Notes: a model not told the origin generated them from the sequence alone. A DNA stretch of 64,000 nt from Neoroseomonas marina (GCF_012927745.1 NZ_JABBKX010000006.1:62001-126000), one strand, 5' to 3'; shown: positions 7,189-17,394, numbered from the stretch's first letter. Translations and numbers: made by a program.

Positions 7189-10121
7189 GCCAGCGCTTTC
7201 GCCTGCCCTCGGGCGGCCATGTCGACCGTTCGAAACGGCTGAGCTTCACCTTCGATGGGCGCGCCTATGACGGGCACCATGGCGACACCCTCGCCGCGGC
7301 GCTGCTCGCGAACGGCGTGCGGCTGGTCGGGCGATCCTTCAAGTATCACCGGCCGCGCGGGATCTTCTCGGCGGGCGCCGAGGAACCCAATGCGCTGGTC
7401 GAATTGCGCGACGGGGCGCGGCGCGAGCCGAACACGCGCGCGACGGTGGCCGAGCTGTTCGACGGCCTGGCCGCCACCAGCCAGAATCATCGCGGCTCGC
7501 TCGCCTTCGACTGGATGGCGGTGAACGGGCTGCTGGCGCCCTGGCTCGGCGCCGGCTTCTACTACAAGACCTTCATGTGGCCCGCGTCCTTCTGGGAACG
7601 CGTCTACGAGCCGATGATCCGCAAGGCGGCGGGGCTCGGGCGTGCGTCCGGACTGCCGGATCCGGACCATTACGAAGCGGCGCACGCACATTGCGACGTG
7701 CTGGTGGTGGGCGCCGGGGCCGCGGGGCTCGCGGCGGCGCGGGCGGCGGGCGCGACCGGCGCACGGGTGATCCTGGCCGAGCAGGACTTCCTGCTCGGCG
7801 GCGACCTGTTGAACGAGCCGGGGCTCGAGGTCTGGCGGCAGGAGAGCATCGCGGCGCTGGAGGCGATGCCCGAGGTGACGCTGCTGCCGCGCACCACCGT
7901 CTTCGGCTTCTACGACCAGGGCGTGCTGGGCGCGGTCGAGCGGGTGGCCGACCATCTGCCGCAGCCGCCCGCGCATACGGCCCGCCAGCGCTACTGGACG
8001 ATCCGCGCGAAGGAAGTGGTGCTCGCCACCGGCGCGCATGAGCGGATCATTGCCTTCCCCGGCAATGACCGGCCCGGCGTGATGCTGGCCGGCGCGGCGC
8101 GGACCTACGCGCGGCGCTACGGCGTGCGCGCGGGCGAAACCGCGGCGCTCTTTGCGACGCAGGATGCGGCCTATGATGCCGCCTTCGCGCTGGCCGAGGC
8201 CGGCACGCGCATCGCCGCCATCATCGATCCGCGCGGCGACAGCGCCGCGATGCAGCGCGCGCGGGAGGCCGGCTTCACCGTGAAGCCAGGCTGCGTGGTG
8301 ACCGGCACGGTCGGCGGCAATGCGCTGCGCGGCGTCGAGATCGGCGCGGTCGGCAGCGGTGGCCGTGGCGATGCGGTGCCGGCGGACGTGCTGATGGTCT
8401 CGGGCGGCTGGAATCCGGCGGTGCACCTCGCGAGCATGTCCGGATCGGCGCTGTCCTGGGATGAGGCGCTGCTGGCCTTCGTGCCGGGCGCGGCGTCCCA
8501 GCACGAACGCAGCGCGGGCGCCTGCCGCGGGGTGAACGGCATCGGCGCGGCGGCGGCGGATGGTGCGGCGGCGGGGCAGGCGGCGGCGGTCGCGGCGGGC
8601 TTCGCGGCGGCGCCTGCGATTACGCTGCCCGAGGCGCCGGCGCCGGATCATCGCCCCTACGAACTCTGGGAAGTGAAGGGCCGCGGCAAGGCCTTCGTCG
8701 ACATCCAGGACGACGTCACCGCCAACGACATCCGCCTCGCGCATCGCGAGGGCTACAGCCACATCGAGCACGCCAAGCGCTACACTACCCACGCCATGGG
8801 TACGGACCAGGGCAAGGTGGGTGGCCTGGTTGGCGCCGCGGTGCTGGCCGAGGCGCGCGAGGAACCGGTCGCCAAGGTCGGCCTGCCGCGCTTCCGGCCC
8901 TACACCTCGCCGGTCGCCTGGGGCGCGATCGCGGGCGGCGAGGTCGGCCAGCACTTCCAGCCCGTGCGCCGGACCGCGCTGCATGGCGTGCATGAGGCTC
9001 TCGGCGCTGTGTGGATGGATGCGGGCATCTGGAAGCGCCCGGCCTATTACCCGAAGGCCGGGGACGCCGATGCCTGGGCCAGCGTGAAGCGCGAGGCGCG
9101 CGCGGTGCGCGAGCGCGTCGGCGTCTGCGACGTCTCGACCCTCGGCAAGATCGTGGTGGAGGGGCCGGATGCGGCGACCTTCCTCGATCGCGTCTACGCC
9201 AACACCTTCTCGACGCTGCAGGTCGGGCGGGCGCGCTACGGGCTGATGCTGCGCGAGGATGGCATCGTCTTCGACGACGGCACCACGACGCGCCTTGGCC
9301 ACGACCGCTTCTTCGTCACCACCACCACGGCGCAGGCCGGGCCGGTGATGCAGCACCTGGAATTCCACCTGGCGAGCGCCTGGCCGGATCTCGATGTCAG
9401 CCTGGCGAGCGTCACCGACCAATGGGCGGCGATGTCGATCGCCGGGCCGAAGGCGCGGGAGGTGGTCGCGGCGGTCGTGACCGGCCTCGACGTGTCGAAC
9501 GAGGCCTTTCCCTTCATGGCTGTGGCGGATTGCCTGGCGACGGGCGTTCCGGCGCGGCTGTTCCGCATCTCCTTCTCGGGCGAACTCGCCTACGAGATCG
9601 CGATGCCGGCGGGATACGCGGCGCAGGTCTGGCGGGCGGTGCTGGCGGCCGGCGCGCCGCACGGCATCGAGCCCTATGGGGTGGAGGCGCTGGGCCTGCT
9701 GCGCATCGAGAAGGGGCATGTCGCCGGGTCGGAGCTGAACGGCCAGACTACGGCGCAGGATCTCGGCTTGGGGCGGATGCTGAAGAAGAAGGGCGACTTC
9801 ATCGGCCGCGTCCTGGCGCAGCGGCCGGGGATGACGGATCCGTCGCGGCCGCGACTGGTCGGGCTGCGCAGCGTCGATCCCGCGCGGCAGATCCGCGCCG
9901 GTTGCCACCTCATCGTCGACGGACGCAGCCAGGGCTGGATCAGCAGCGCGACGCAGTCGGTGGTCGATCCGGGCTGGATCGGGCTTGGCCTGCTGCGGGA
10001 CGGCGAGACACACATCGGCAGCGTGATCGTCGCCGCCAACCCGCTGATGGGCGAGGAGGTGCCGGTGAAGGTGGTCAGCCCGCATGGCTACGACGCGGAG
10101 AACCTCCGTGTCCGCGCCTGA
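7185..10121 (+). CDS. soxA: Sarcosine oxidase subunit alpha
   Basis: 978-residue large subunit of sarcosine oxidase. Residues about 15-100 form the N-terminal ferredoxin-like domain (SFKYHRPRGIFSAG), a Rossmann domain with VVGAGAAGLAAARAAGA begins near residue 172 and binds NAD, and the part after about residue 600 is an aminomethyltransferase (GcvT) fold that binds tetrahydrofolate (EPYGVEALGLLRIEKGH near residue 830). Length is typical (about 970-1000). It overlaps soxD by four bases at its start and soxG by 14 bases at its end. The product is cytoplasmic and generates 5,10-methylene-THF from the methyl group. Confidence 0.97.
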   Translation: MSQRFRLPSGGHVDRSKRLSFTFDGRAYDGHHGDTLAAALLANGVRLVGRSFKYHRPRGIFSAGAEEPNALVELRDGARREPNTRATVAELFDGLAATSQNHRGSLAFDWMAVNGLLAPWLGAGFYYKTFMWPASFWERVYEPMIRKAAGLGRASGLPDPDHYEAAHAHCDVLVVGAGAAGLAAARAAGATGARVILAEQDFLLGGDLLNEPGLEVWRQESIAALEAMPEVTLLPRTTVFGFYDQGVLGAVERVADHLPQPPAHTARQRYWTIRAKEVVLATGAHERIIAFPGNDRPGVMLAGAARTYARRYGVRAGETAALFATQDAAYDAAFALAEAGTRIAAIIDPRGDSAAMQRAREAGFTVKPGCVVTGTVGGNALRGVEIGAVGSGGRGDAVPADVLMVSGGWNPAVHLASMSGSALSWDEALLAFVPGAASQHERSAGACRGVNGIGAAAADGAAAGQAAAVAAGFAAAPAITLPEAPAPDHRPYELWEVKGRGKAFVDIQDDVTANDIRLAHREGYSHIEHAKRYTTHAMGTDQGKVGGLVGAAVLAEAREEPVAKVGLPRFRPYTSPVAWGAIAGGEVGQHFQPVRRTALHGVHEALGAVWMDAGIWKRPAYYPKAGDADAWASVKREARAVRERVGVCDVSTLGKIVVEGPDAATFLDRVYANTFSTLQVGRARYGLMLREDGIVFDDGTTTRLGHDRFFVTTTTAQAGPVMQHLEFHLASAWPDLDVSLASVTDQWAAMSIAGPKAREVVAAVVTGLDVSNEAFPFMAVADCLATGVPARLFRISFSGELAYEIAMPAGYAAQVWRAVLAAGAPHGIEPYGVEALGLLRIEKGHVAGSELNGQTTAQDLGLGRMLKKKGDFIGRVLAQRPGMTDPSRPRLVGLRSVDPARQIRAGCHLIVDGRSQGWISSATQSVVDPGWIGLGLLRDGETHIGSVIVAANPLMGEEVPVKVVSPHGYDAENLRVRA

Positions 10122-10698
10122 GCCCGTGCATCCGCTCGCCGGCGTCGCGCGCGGCCGGCATGGCGCGGCGGGCGATGCGCCGCTGCGCGTGTCCTTTCCC
10201 GCGCGCGACATCGTGCAGGTCATGGTCCGGCGCGGCCAGGACGCCGCGCTGGCCGCGGCGATGCGGACGGCCTTCGGCATCGACGCGCCCGGGCCTGGGC
10301 ACACCGCTTCCGGCAGCGGCGTGACGGCGATCTGGATCCAGCCGGGGCAATGGCTGCTGACGGCGCCGCGGACGACCGAAGGCGCGCTCGCCGTGCGCGC
10401 GGCAGAGGCCTTCTCGACCTGCGCGGCCGTCGCGGACCAGAGCCACGGGCGGACCACCATCGCCGTGTCCGGCGCATCCGCGCGGGAGGCGCTGTCGCGC
10501 GGCTGCCGCATCGACCTGCATCCGCGCGCCTTCGGCCCCGGCCGTGCCGCGAGCACGCCGATCGCGCAGATCGGCTGCCTGGTGCATCAGACCGACGCCG
10601 CGCCGAGTTTCGAGCTGACGGTCTTCTCGACCCTGGCCGAGCCATTCCTGCATTGGCTGCTCGAGGCCGGCGCGCCCTTCGGCGTGGAGATCGCATGA
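10108..10698 (+). CDS. soxG: Sarcosine oxidase subunit gamma
   Basis: 196-residue fourth subunit of heterotetrameric sarcosine oxidase. The family pattern WIQPGQWLLTAP near residue 75 and DQSHGRTTIAVSG near residue 110 is recognisable. The GTG at 10108 is preferred: it overlaps the soxA stop and gives a start of MSAPEPVHPLAG, typical of SoxG, whereas the earlier ATG at 10084 lies deeper inside soxA. The stop overlaps the start of the ABC ATPase gene (ATGA), directly linking the oxidase to the importer. Confidence 0.93.
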   Translation: MSAPEPVHPLAGVARGRHGAAGDAPLRVSFPARDIVQVMVRRGQDAALAAAMRTAFGIDAPGPGHTASGSGVTAIWIQPGQWLLTAPRTTEGALAVRAAEAFSTCAAVADQSHGRTTIAVSGASAREALSRGCRIDLHPRAFGPGRAASTPIAQIGCLVHQTDAAPSFELTVFSTLAEPFLHWLLEAGAPFGVEIA

Positions 10699-11717
10699 GC
10701 GCGGCGGCGAGCCTTCCGGACGAGACCGGAGCGGCCGCCGCCGAAGCTCCGCTGCTCAGCGTCCGCGACCTGACGCTGCACATTCCTGTCCCGCCGCATG
10801 TGCTGCGCGCGGTGGATGGCGTGTCCTTCGACCTGCGCCGCGGCGAGACGCTCGGCCTTGTCGGCGAAAGCGGCAGCGGCAAGACGCTGACCGCGCTGAT
10901 GCTGATGCGCCTGCTGGAACCGCCGCTCGCCGCCCTGCCGAGAGGGGAGGTGCGGCTCGACGGCGCCGACCTGATGACGCTCGATGAGAAGCGCATGTCG
11001 GCGCTGCGTGGGCGCACCATCTCGATGGTGTTCCAGGAGCCGATGACCTCGCTGAACCCGGTGATGACGGTGGGGCGGCAGATCGCCGAGCCGCTGGTCC
11101 GCCACCTGGGGCTGTCATCCCGCGAGGCCGCCGCGCGCGCGGAGGAGATGCTGCGCCTGGTGCATATCCCCGATCCGGCGCGGGTGGCGCGGGCCTATCC
11201 GCACCTGCTTTCGGGCGGGATGCGGCAGCGGGCGATGATCGCCATCGCGCTGGCCTGCCGGCCGGCGGTGCTGGTGGCGGACGAGCCGACCACGGCGCTC
11301 GACGTCACGGTGCAGGCGCAGATCCTGGAGCTGCTTGCCGAGCTGCAGCGGGAGATGGGCAGCGCGATCCTTCTGATCACCCACGACCTCGCGGTGATCG
11401 CGGAGACCGCGCATCGCGTCGCGGTGATGTATGCGGGCAGGATCGTCGAGGAAGCGCCCGTCGCCGCGCTGTTCGCCGCGCCGCGGCATCCCTATACGCG
11501 CGGTCTGCTGGCCTCGATCCCGAAGATAGAGCGCGTGCCGGCGCCGACCCTGCCCGAGATCCCCGGCATGGTGCCGGGAGCGGGGGACCGTCCGCGCGGC
11601 TGCGCCTTCATGCCGCGCTGCGCGCGGGCCGTCTCGGGCTGCGCCGCGGAGCCGCCGCCGCTGGCGGAAACCGATCGCGGCCATCGCGTCGCGTGCTGGA
11701 ATCCGGCGCATGGCTGA
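10695..11717 (+). CDS. Dipeptide/oligopeptide-type ABC importer ATPase (DppD/OppD-like)
   Basis: 340-residue ATP-binding subunit of a nickel/peptide/opine-type ABC importer. Walker A is GESGSGKT (residues 57-64), the Q-loop is [13 protein letters not shown], the ABC signature is LSGGMRQRA, and Walker B is [12 protein letters not shown]. The C-terminal oligopeptide-transport extension with [14 protein letters not shown] is present and typical of OppD/DppD. The start is fixed by the ATGA overlap with soxG. It overlaps the second ATPase gene by eight bases. All catalytic motifs are intact. Confidence 0.95.
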   Translation: MSAAASLPDETGAAAAEAPLLSVRDLTLHIPVPPHVLRAVDGVSFDLRRGETLGLVGESGSGKTLTALMLMRLLEPPLAALPRGEVRLDGADLMTLDEKRMSALRGRTISMVFQEPMTSLNPVMTVGRQIAEPLVRHLGLSSREAAARAEEMLRLVHIPDPARVARAYPHLLSGGMRQRAMIAIALACRPAVLVADEPTTALDVTVQAQILELLAELQREMGSAILLITHDLAVIAETAHRVAVMYAGRIVEEAPVAALFAAPRHPYTRGLLASIPKIERVPAPTLPEIPGMVPGAGDRPRGCAFMPRCARAVSGCAAEPPPLAETDRGHRVACWNPAHG

Positions 11718-12681
11718 CCCGCTGCTGAAGGTCTCGGGCCTCGAGGTCCATTTCCCCATCCGCTCGCCCTTCCTGCGGCAGCGCGTCGGCACGGTGCGCG
11801 CGGTGGATGGCGTGGACCTCGAAGTCGGGCGCGGGGAAACGCTGGCGCTGGTGGGCGAGAGCGGCTGCGGCAAGACCACGACGGGCAAGGCGATCCTGCG
11901 GCTGATCGATCCGACCGGTGGCTCCATCCGTTTCGGCGGGGAGGAGATCGCGCAGCACGGCGCCTCGCGCCTCGCGCCCTTCCGCCGACGGATGCAGATC
12001 GTCTTCCAGGATCCCTATGCCAGTCTCAACCCACGCATGACCGTGGGCGGCATCCTGGCCGCGCCTTACGAGATCCATCGCATCGGCACGCCGGCCGACC
12101 GCCCCGCGCGGGTCGCCGAACTGCTGCGCACTGTCGGCCTGCCGTCCGAAGCGGCGCGGCGCTACCCGCATGAGTTCAGCGGCGGACAGCGCCAGCGCAT
12201 CGGCATCGCCCGCGCGCTCGCGCTGGAGCCGGAACTGATCATCGGGGACGAGCCGGTCAGTGCGCTCGACGTCTCGATCCAGGCGCAGGTCATCAACCTG
12301 ATGAAGCGGCTGCAGGCGGAACGCGGGCTCGCCTACATCATGATCTCGCACAACCTGGCCGTCGTCAGCCATGTCGCGGACCGGGTGGCGGTGATGTATC
12401 TCGGCCGCGTGGTGGAAACGGCGCCGCGCGAGACGCTGTTCTTCGACGCGCGTCATCCCTACACCCAGGCGCTGCTGTCCGCCGTGCCGGAACCGGTGCC
12501 TGGTCGCCGCCGCGCACGGCAAGTGCTGCAGGGCGACGTGCCGAGCCCCGCGAAGCCGCCCAAGGGCTGCCATTTCCATCCCCGCTGCCCGATCGCCCAG
12601 CCCCGCTGCGCGGAGGAGGTGCCGCTGCCCCGCGTCGTCGCCCCTGGCCATGCCGTGGCCTGCCACCTGGCCGCGCCATGA
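11710..12681 (+). CDS. Dipeptide/oligopeptide-type ABC importer ATPase (DppF/OppF-like)
   Basis: 323-residue second ATPase subunit of the importer. Walker A GESGCGKT is at residues 49-56, the Q-loop is [15 protein letters not shown], the signature is [13 protein letters not shown] and Walker B is [12 protein letters not shown]. The C-terminal extension [15 protein letters not shown] is typical of DppF/OppF. It overlaps the preceding ATPase gene by eight bases and the following permease gene by four. Together with the DppD-like subunit it would form the heterodimeric motor at the inner membrane. Confidence 0.95.
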   Translation: MADPLLKVSGLEVHFPIRSPFLRQRVGTVRAVDGVDLEVGRGETLALVGESGCGKTTTGKAILRLIDPTGGSIRFGGEEIAQHGASRLAPFRRRMQIVFQDPYASLNPRMTVGGILAAPYEIHRIGTPADRPARVAELLRTVGLPSEAARRYPHEFSGGQRQRIGIARALALEPELIIGDEPVSALDVSIQAQVINLMKRLQAERGLAYIMISHNLAVVSHVADRVAVMYLGRVVETAPRETLFFDARHPYTQALLSAVPEPVPGRRRARQVLQGDVPSPAKPPKGCHFHPRCPIAQPRCAEEVPLPRVVAPGHAVACHLAAP

Positions 12682-13631
12682 TCGGCTTCGTCGCCTGGCG
12701 CCTGCTGCAGGCCATCCCGCTGCTGATCGGCGTCTCCCTGATCGGCTTCGGGCTGATGCACCTCGCCCCGGGCGGGCCGCTCGCGGTCTATACGCTGAAC
12801 CCGACGATCCAGGCGCAGGACATCGAGCGCATCAAGATCATCTTCGGCCTCGATCAGCCGGTGCACGTCCAATACGTGAAATGGGCGACCGGCATCTTCT
12901 CCGGCAACTGGGGCTACACCTTCTTCGGCGGGCGACCGGTGCTCGACGTGATCCTGGAACGCCTGCCGGCGACGCTGCTGCTGATGGGTTCGGCGCTGTC
13001 GGTGGCGATCGTGCTCGGCCTGTCGATCGGCGTGCTGGGCGCGGTGAAGCGGTATTCCGTCTTCGACGTGCTGGCGACGACCGGCGCGCTGTTCGCGCTG
13101 TCCTTCCCGACCTTCTGGTTCGGGCTGATGGCGATCTTCGTCTTCGCGATCGAACTGCGCTGGCTGCCTTCGGGCGGGATGTGGGAGTTGGGGGAGGAAG
13201 GCAATATCCTCTCGCTCCTGCGACACCTGGTGCTGCCGACGATGGTCCTCGCGCTGGTGATCACGGCGACCTGGAGCCGCTATTCGCGCTCCGCCTTCCT
13301 CGAGGTGATGCAGCAGGACTTCATGCGCACGGCGCGTGCGAAGGGCGTGCCGCCGGCGGCGCGGCTGATGCGCCATGCCTTCCCCAATGCTGCCAAGCCT
13401 TTGATTGCCTTGCTGGGCGTCGAGCTGCCCTTCCTGTTCTCCGGCGCATTGGTGACCGAGACGATCTTCGGCTGGCCCGGCATGGGCCGCCTGTTCGTCG
13501 ATGCCCTCAACATGAAGGAATACCCGATCCTGATGGGCATGATGATGTTCACGGCGATCTTCGTGATCATCGGCAACCTGCTCGCCGACCTGGCCATCGC
13601 GGCCATCGATCCGCGGGTGCGGCTGCGATGA
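12678..13631 (+). CDS. ABC importer permease (DppB-like)
   Basis: 317-residue inner-membrane permease of the binding-protein-dependent (BPD_transp_1) family, six predicted transmembrane segments. The N-terminal segment [19 protein letters not shown] is the characteristic first helix of DppB/OppB proteins, and the EAA loop that docks to the ATPases is recognisable as [28 protein letters not shown] overlaps connect it to both neighbours. It pairs with the DppC-like permease to form the channel. Confidence 0.95.
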   Translation: MIGFVAWRLLQAIPLLIGVSLIGFGLMHLAPGGPLAVYTLNPTIQAQDIERIKIIFGLDQPVHVQYVKWATGIFSGNWGYTFFGGRPVLDVILERLPATLLLMGSALSVAIVLGLSIGVLGAVKRYSVFDVLATTGALFALSFPTFWFGLMAIFVFAIELRWLPSGGMWELGEEGNILSLLRHLVLPTMVLALVITATWSRYSRSAFLEVMQQDFMRTARAKGVPPAARLMRHAFPNAAKPLIALLGVELPFLFSGALVTETIFGWPGMGRLFVDALNMKEYPILMGMMMFTAIFVIIGNLLADLAIAAIDPRVRLR

Positions 13632-14503
13632 GCGCGACAGCCGCCGCCCCGCAGGGCCAGATCGGCCGGGTCTGGACGCGTTTCCGGCGGCATCGCCTGG
13701 CGCTGGCGGGCGGCTTCGTGGTGGCGCTGCTGCTGGCCTCCGCGCTGTTCGCGCCGGCCTTCGCGCCGCAGGATCCGACGCTGCTCGACACCGCGCTGCG
13801 CTTCCGCCCGCCCTTCGCCGACTGGGCGCATCCCTTGGGCACGGACGAGCTCGGACGGGATACGCTGTCGCGGCTGCTCTACGGAGGTCGCGTCTCGCTC
13901 ACGGTCGGGCTGGTGGCGATGGTCACCACGGTGATGACCGGGGCGCTGATCGGCATCACCGCGGGTTTCCTCGGCGGGGTCGTCGACAACCTGCTGATGC
14001 GTTTCGTCGACACCATGCTGTGCTTCCCGCAGGTCTTCCTGCTGCTGGTGGTCGCGGCCTTCGTACCGCCGACGCTGCTGTCGATCTCGCTGGTGATCGG
14101 CCTGACATCGTGGATGGAGGTCAGCCGCATCGTGCGGGCCGAGATCCTGCACCTGAAGGAACAGGATTTCGTCGCGGCGGCGCGGGCGCTCGGCGCATCG
14201 CGCGCGCGCATCATGTTTCGCGAATTGCTGCCCAACGCCGCGGCGCCGATCCTGGTCGCGGCGACGCTCAAGGTCGCCTCGGCGGTGCTGATGGAGAGCT
14301 ACATCTCCTACCTCGGCTACGGGGTGCAGCCGCCGCTCGCTTCCTGGGGCAACATGCTCACCAACGCCCAGGGGTATTTTGATACCGTGCCCTGGCTCGC
14401 CATCCTGCCCGGGGCGGCGATCACGCTGACGGTGATGGGCTTCAACTTCATGGGCGACGGGCTGCGCGACGCGCTCGACCCGCGCCTGCGCATGGATCCG
14501 TGA
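13628..14503 (+). CDS. ABC importer permease (DppC-like)
   Basis: 291-residue second permease of the importer. The N-terminal cytoplasmic stretch and first helix ([20 protein letters not shown]) and the [24 protein letters not shown] motif region are diagnostic of DppC/OppC. The EAA loop is [24 protein letters not shown]. The start is fixed by the ATGA overlap with the upstream permease. The binding-protein gene follows 26 bases after the stop. Confidence 0.95.
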   Translation: MSATAAAPQGQIGRVWTRFRRHRLALAGGFVVALLLASALFAPAFAPQDPTLLDTALRFRPPFADWAHPLGTDELGRDTLSRLLYGGRVSLTVGLVAMVTTVMTGALIGITAGFLGGVVDNLLMRFVDTMLCFPQVFLLLVVAAFVPPTLLSISLVIGLTSWMEVSRIVRAEILHLKEQDFVAAARALGASRARIMFRELLPNAAAPILVAATLKVASAVLMESYISYLGYGVQPPLASWGNMLTNAQGYFDTVPWLAILPGAAITLTVMGFNFMGDGLRDALDPRLRMDP

Positions 14504-14514
14504 ACGACAAGAAG

Positions 14515-14521
14515 AAGGAGG
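14515..14521 (+). promoter_or_regulatory. Strong ribosome binding site
   Basis: AAGGAGG, eight bases before the ATG at 14530. It decides the start of the importer binding protein against the in-frame GTG at 14500, and would boost translation of the binding protein relative to the overlapping upstream genes, as is usual for importer receptors. Confidence 0.75.
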
Positions 14522-14529
14522 CTCGCGAC

Positions 14530-16146
14530 ATGACCATCAGGATTTCGCGCCGCGGCATTCTCGCGGGGTCCGCGACGTTGCTCGCCGCGCCCGCCGTCTG
14601 GGGGCAATCGATCAACCGGGATCGCATCATCCTCGCGATGACGCAGGAACCGGTGCAGTTCAACCCGTTGCTGTATGTCAATGCCGGCACCGAGAACGTG
14701 CCGGAAGCCTGCATCTTCGACGCGCTGTGGGACGTGAACGACAAGGGCGAGTTCTTCCCGAACCTCGCCGTCCAGGTGCCATCCCGCCAGAACGGCGGCA
14801 TCTCGGCCGACGGCCTGACCTGGACGGTGAACCTCAAGCGCGACGTGAAGTGGTCGGACGGCCAGCCTTTCAGCGCGAAGGACGTCGAGTTCACCTACCA
14901 GACCATCATGAACCCGAATGTCGCGGTGCGCAGCCGCGCGGGCTTCGACCTGATCAAGACCTTCCGCGTGAAGGACGACCACACGGTCGAGATGGAGCTT
15001 TCGCGCCCCTTCGTGCCGTTCCTCTGGGCGTGGCAGAACATGCACATCGTCCCGCAGCACATCCTGGGGCGGGAACAGAACATCCAGACCGCGGCCTTCA
15101 ACAGCCAGCCGATCGGCACGGGACCTTATCTGCTGCGCAGCCGCACCGCCGGCAGCCACATGGTCTATGAGCGCAACCCGAACTACCACCGCGGCCCGGC
15201 CAAGGTGCGGCAGTTCATCCACAAGTTCGTGCCGGATCAGATGGCGGCCTATGGCCAGGCGCGCACGGGCGAGGTGGACTACTACGCCCTGTCCGGCGTG
15301 CCGCCCGATCGCTGGACCGAGGCCCGCGCCTTCCCGGATCGCGACTTCCTCCGCTACCCGTCGCCGAACGTCCAGTTCATCTACTACAATTGCGGCAAGC
15401 CGCAGTTCGCCGATCCGCGCGTGCGTCGCGCGCTGACCATGGCGACGCAGATGCAGAAGTCGATTGACGACATCTACTTCGGCACCTGGCCGCGCACGCT
15501 GTCCTACCTGCAGCCCACGCACTGGGCCTACAACAGCGACCTGCGCGACTACACCAACGACGCGGCCGGCGCCGAGCGCCTGCTGGACGAGGCCGGCTGG
15601 CGCAAGGGGCCGGACGGCATCCGCGCGAAGGACGGCGTGCAGCTGAAGTTCACCATGTCCACCACCGCCGGCAACACCGCGCGGCAGGGCTGCCAGGCGC
15701 TGTTCCAGCAGAACTGGAAGGCGATCGGGGTGGAGATGGAGATCCGCAACATGCCGGCCTCGGTCGTGTGGGGCGAGTACACGACGCAGTCCCGCTTCGA
15801 CACGCTGCTGGTCGCGTGGGATCCGACGGTGGGCCTCGATCCGGACTACACGGCCCGCTGCCATTCCAAGATGATCCCGGTGAAGCACCGCCAGGGATCG
15901 AACTACGTGCAGTACGAGAATGCGGAGGTCGATCGTCTGCTCGAACTCGGCGTCACGCAGACCGAGCAGGCGGACCGCATCGCGACCTACCGGCAGATCC
16001 AGGCCATCCTGCACGACGAAGTGCCCTTCGCGGCGCAGGGTGGGTCGGTGCAGGGGCATCTGAAGCGCAAGCAGCTACAGGGGCCGACACCGAACCAGTA
16101 CGTCACGGACATCACCTGGAACGTGTACGACTGGGCCTGGGCCTGA
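14530..16146 (+). CDS. Family 5 ABC substrate-binding protein (peptide/opine type)
   Basis: 538-residue periplasmic substrate-binding protein of the DppA/OppA class, last gene of the sox-importer run. An RR-containing signal peptide (ISRRGILAGSATLLAAPAVWG) precedes the mature protein; SADGLTWTVNLKRDVKWSDG and the PIGTGPYLL segment are standard for the family. The ATG at 14530 is selected over the upstream GTG at 14500, because an AAGGAGG ribosome binding site lies eight bases in front of it and the signal peptide then begins correctly. Being cotranscribed with sarcosine oxidase suggests an N-methylated or sarcosine-yielding ligand; this is inference. Confidence 0.93.
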   Translation: MTIRISRRGILAGSATLLAAPAVWGQSINRDRIILAMTQEPVQFNPLLYVNAGTENVPEACIFDALWDVNDKGEFFPNLAVQVPSRQNGGISADGLTWTVNLKRDVKWSDGQPFSAKDVEFTYQTIMNPNVAVRSRAGFDLIKTFRVKDDHTVEMELSRPFVPFLWAWQNMHIVPQHILGREQNIQTAAFNSQPIGTGPYLLRSRTAGSHMVYERNPNYHRGPAKVRQFIHKFVPDQMAAYGQARTGEVDYYALSGVPPDRWTEARAFPDRDFLRYPSPNVQFIYYNCGKPQFADPRVRRALTMATQMQKSIDDIYFGTWPRTLSYLQPTHWAYNSDLRDYTNDAAGAERLLDEAGWRKGPDGIRAKDGVQLKFTMSTTAGNTARQGCQALFQQNWKAIGVEMEIRNMPASVVWGEYTTQSRFDTLLVAWDPTVGLDPDYTARCHSKMIPVKHRQGSNYVQYENAEVDRLLELGVTQTEQADRIATYRQIQAILHDEVPFAAQGGSVQGHLKRKQLQGPTPNQYVTDITWNVYDWAWA

Positions 16147-16153
16147 CGAATGG

Positions 16154-16256
16154 GCGTTCGCGCTACGGCGTGAACGCTCCCCGAGCGGGCACCCATTGGC
16201 GTTGCGGTGCAACGCCAATGGGACCCTGGCCGGCCTCGGCGCGCCGGTGGCGCGCC
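16154..16256. terminator. Three-hairpin convergent intergenic region
   Basis: Between the converging importer and flavoprotein genes lie three inverted repeats. 16154-16177 has a ten-base stem with one mismatch closed by a TACG loop. 16192-16222 has a perfect 14-base stem (CCCATTGGCGTTGC) with a three-base GGT loop. 16238-16256 has the self-complementary eight-mer GGCGCGCC on both sides of another GGT loop. None has a clear U-tract. The position between two converging operons supports bidirectional transcription termination or mRNA 3'-end protection. Confidence 0.65.
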
Positions 16257-16266
16257 GCCTGACATA

Positions 16267-17394
16267 TCAGGCCGGCATCGCCTCCCAGCCCTGACGGCTA
16301 CGCCAGTCCAGCGGCAGGTTGCCGAAGCGCGACAGCTTCAGCTGCGACAGGTCCGCGAAGTCGCAATGGCCCTGCAGCACCAGCTGCGCGAGCGCCCGCC
16401 CGGTCGCCGGCGAGAGGCCGAATCCGACCGAGGACATGCTCGCCACCACGACATTGCCCGGATCCTCCAGGCGATCGAGGATCGGGCGGCCGTCCGGGGT
16501 GTTCTCCACGATCCCGCCCCAGGAGCGGATGACGCGCACATGACCGAGGCGGGGGAACAATTCGTTCAGCCGCCGCGCCAGGCTGGCGACGACCGGCGAA
16601 TTCACCGGCCGCGGCGTCGCCTCGCCGTCGAGGTCGATCCATTCATGCGGCCCGCCGCCATAGGCGAGGTTCCCGCGCAGCGTCTGCCGCCCATAGAGTC
16701 CGTTGCCGTCCACGCCGCCATGCACGATCGACGGCAGCGGCTCGGTGACGATCATCTCGACACGCGCCGGTGCCATCGGCACGCGATGGCCGAGCGGCGC
16801 GGCGAGTGCGGCGGTATGCGGCCCTGCCGCGATCACGACGGCGTCGCAGCCGATCTCGCCCGCGCTGGTCTCGACCGCGACGGCGCGGCCGCCCTGGGAG
16901 CGGATGCCGCGAACCGCGGTGTGCTGCAGGATGCGCCCGCCGAGCCGTTCCACCGCCCAGGCATAGGCCTGGCTGGTGCGCTGCGGATTGGCGTGGCCGC
17001 CATACTTCCAGTGGATGCCGCCGACGGCGTTGTCGCCGACCCAGGGCACCAGGTCGCGCAGTTCGGCGCGATCGAGCGGCGCGGCCTCGAAGCCCTGGTC
17101 GGTGGCGAGCTTGGTGCTCTTCCACAGCCGGTCGAGCTGGCCCTCGTCCAGCGCGACCTTCAGCCGGTGCGGGCGCCATTCGGTGGGATGGCCGAGCAGC
17201 TCGTCCATCATCGGCCACAAGCGCTGTTCCTCGCGGAACAGGGGCGAATAGGGATGGGTGCAGCCGCCGCCGTTCCGGCCGCTCGCTTCCCAGCCGACGA
17301 TGCCCTTCTCGACCACCGTGACGGGATGGCCCTCCCGCGCGAGCCAGAAGGCGGTGGACAGGCCGGTGACGCCGCCGCCGACGATGACGATCAC
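16267..17394 (-). CDS. FAD-dependent oxidoreductase, DadA/HcnC/OoxB-like subunit
   Basis: 375-residue flavoprotein of the DAO family that would oxidise an amine or amino acid. The N-terminal FAD motif IVIVGGGVTGLSTAFWLA, an EKGIVGWEASGRNGG segment and a C-terminal SFG/VGFGLSPATGRALA segment are present. The GTG at 17394 is the start: it overlaps the stop of the next upstream gene (GTGA) and opens exactly on the FAD motif, while the longer frame has no Met near a sensible site. With its partner (17391-18725) it resembles the catalytic pair of hydrogen cyanide synthase, octopine oxidase or D-hydroxyproline dehydrogenase. Confidence 0.88.
   Translation of the reverse strand: MIVIVGGGVTGLSTAFWLAREGHPVTVVEKGIVGWEASGRNGGGCTHPYSPLFREEQRLWPMMDELLGHPTEWRPHRLKVALDEGQLDRLWKSTKLATDQGFEAAPLDRAELRDLVPWVGDNAVGGIHWKYGGHANPQRTSQAYAWAVERLGGRILQHTAVRGIRSQGGRAVAVETSAGEIGCDAVVIAAGPHTAALAAPLGHRVPMAPARVEMIVTEPLPSIVHGGVDGNGLYGRQTLRGNLAYGGGPHEWIDLDGEATPRPVNSPVVASLARRLNELFPRLGHVRVIRSWGGIVENTPDGRPILDRLEDPGNVVVASMSSVGFGLSPATGRALAQLVLQGHCDFADLSQLKLSRFGNLPLDWRSRQGWEAMPA

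Noticed and set aside
7029-10556. 1175-codon open frame on the minus strand across soxA
   Set aside because: Antisense shadow caused by high GC at third codon positions; the plus-strand frame is an unmistakable soxA with standard domains, and the minus translation is Arg/Ala/His-rich without any motif.
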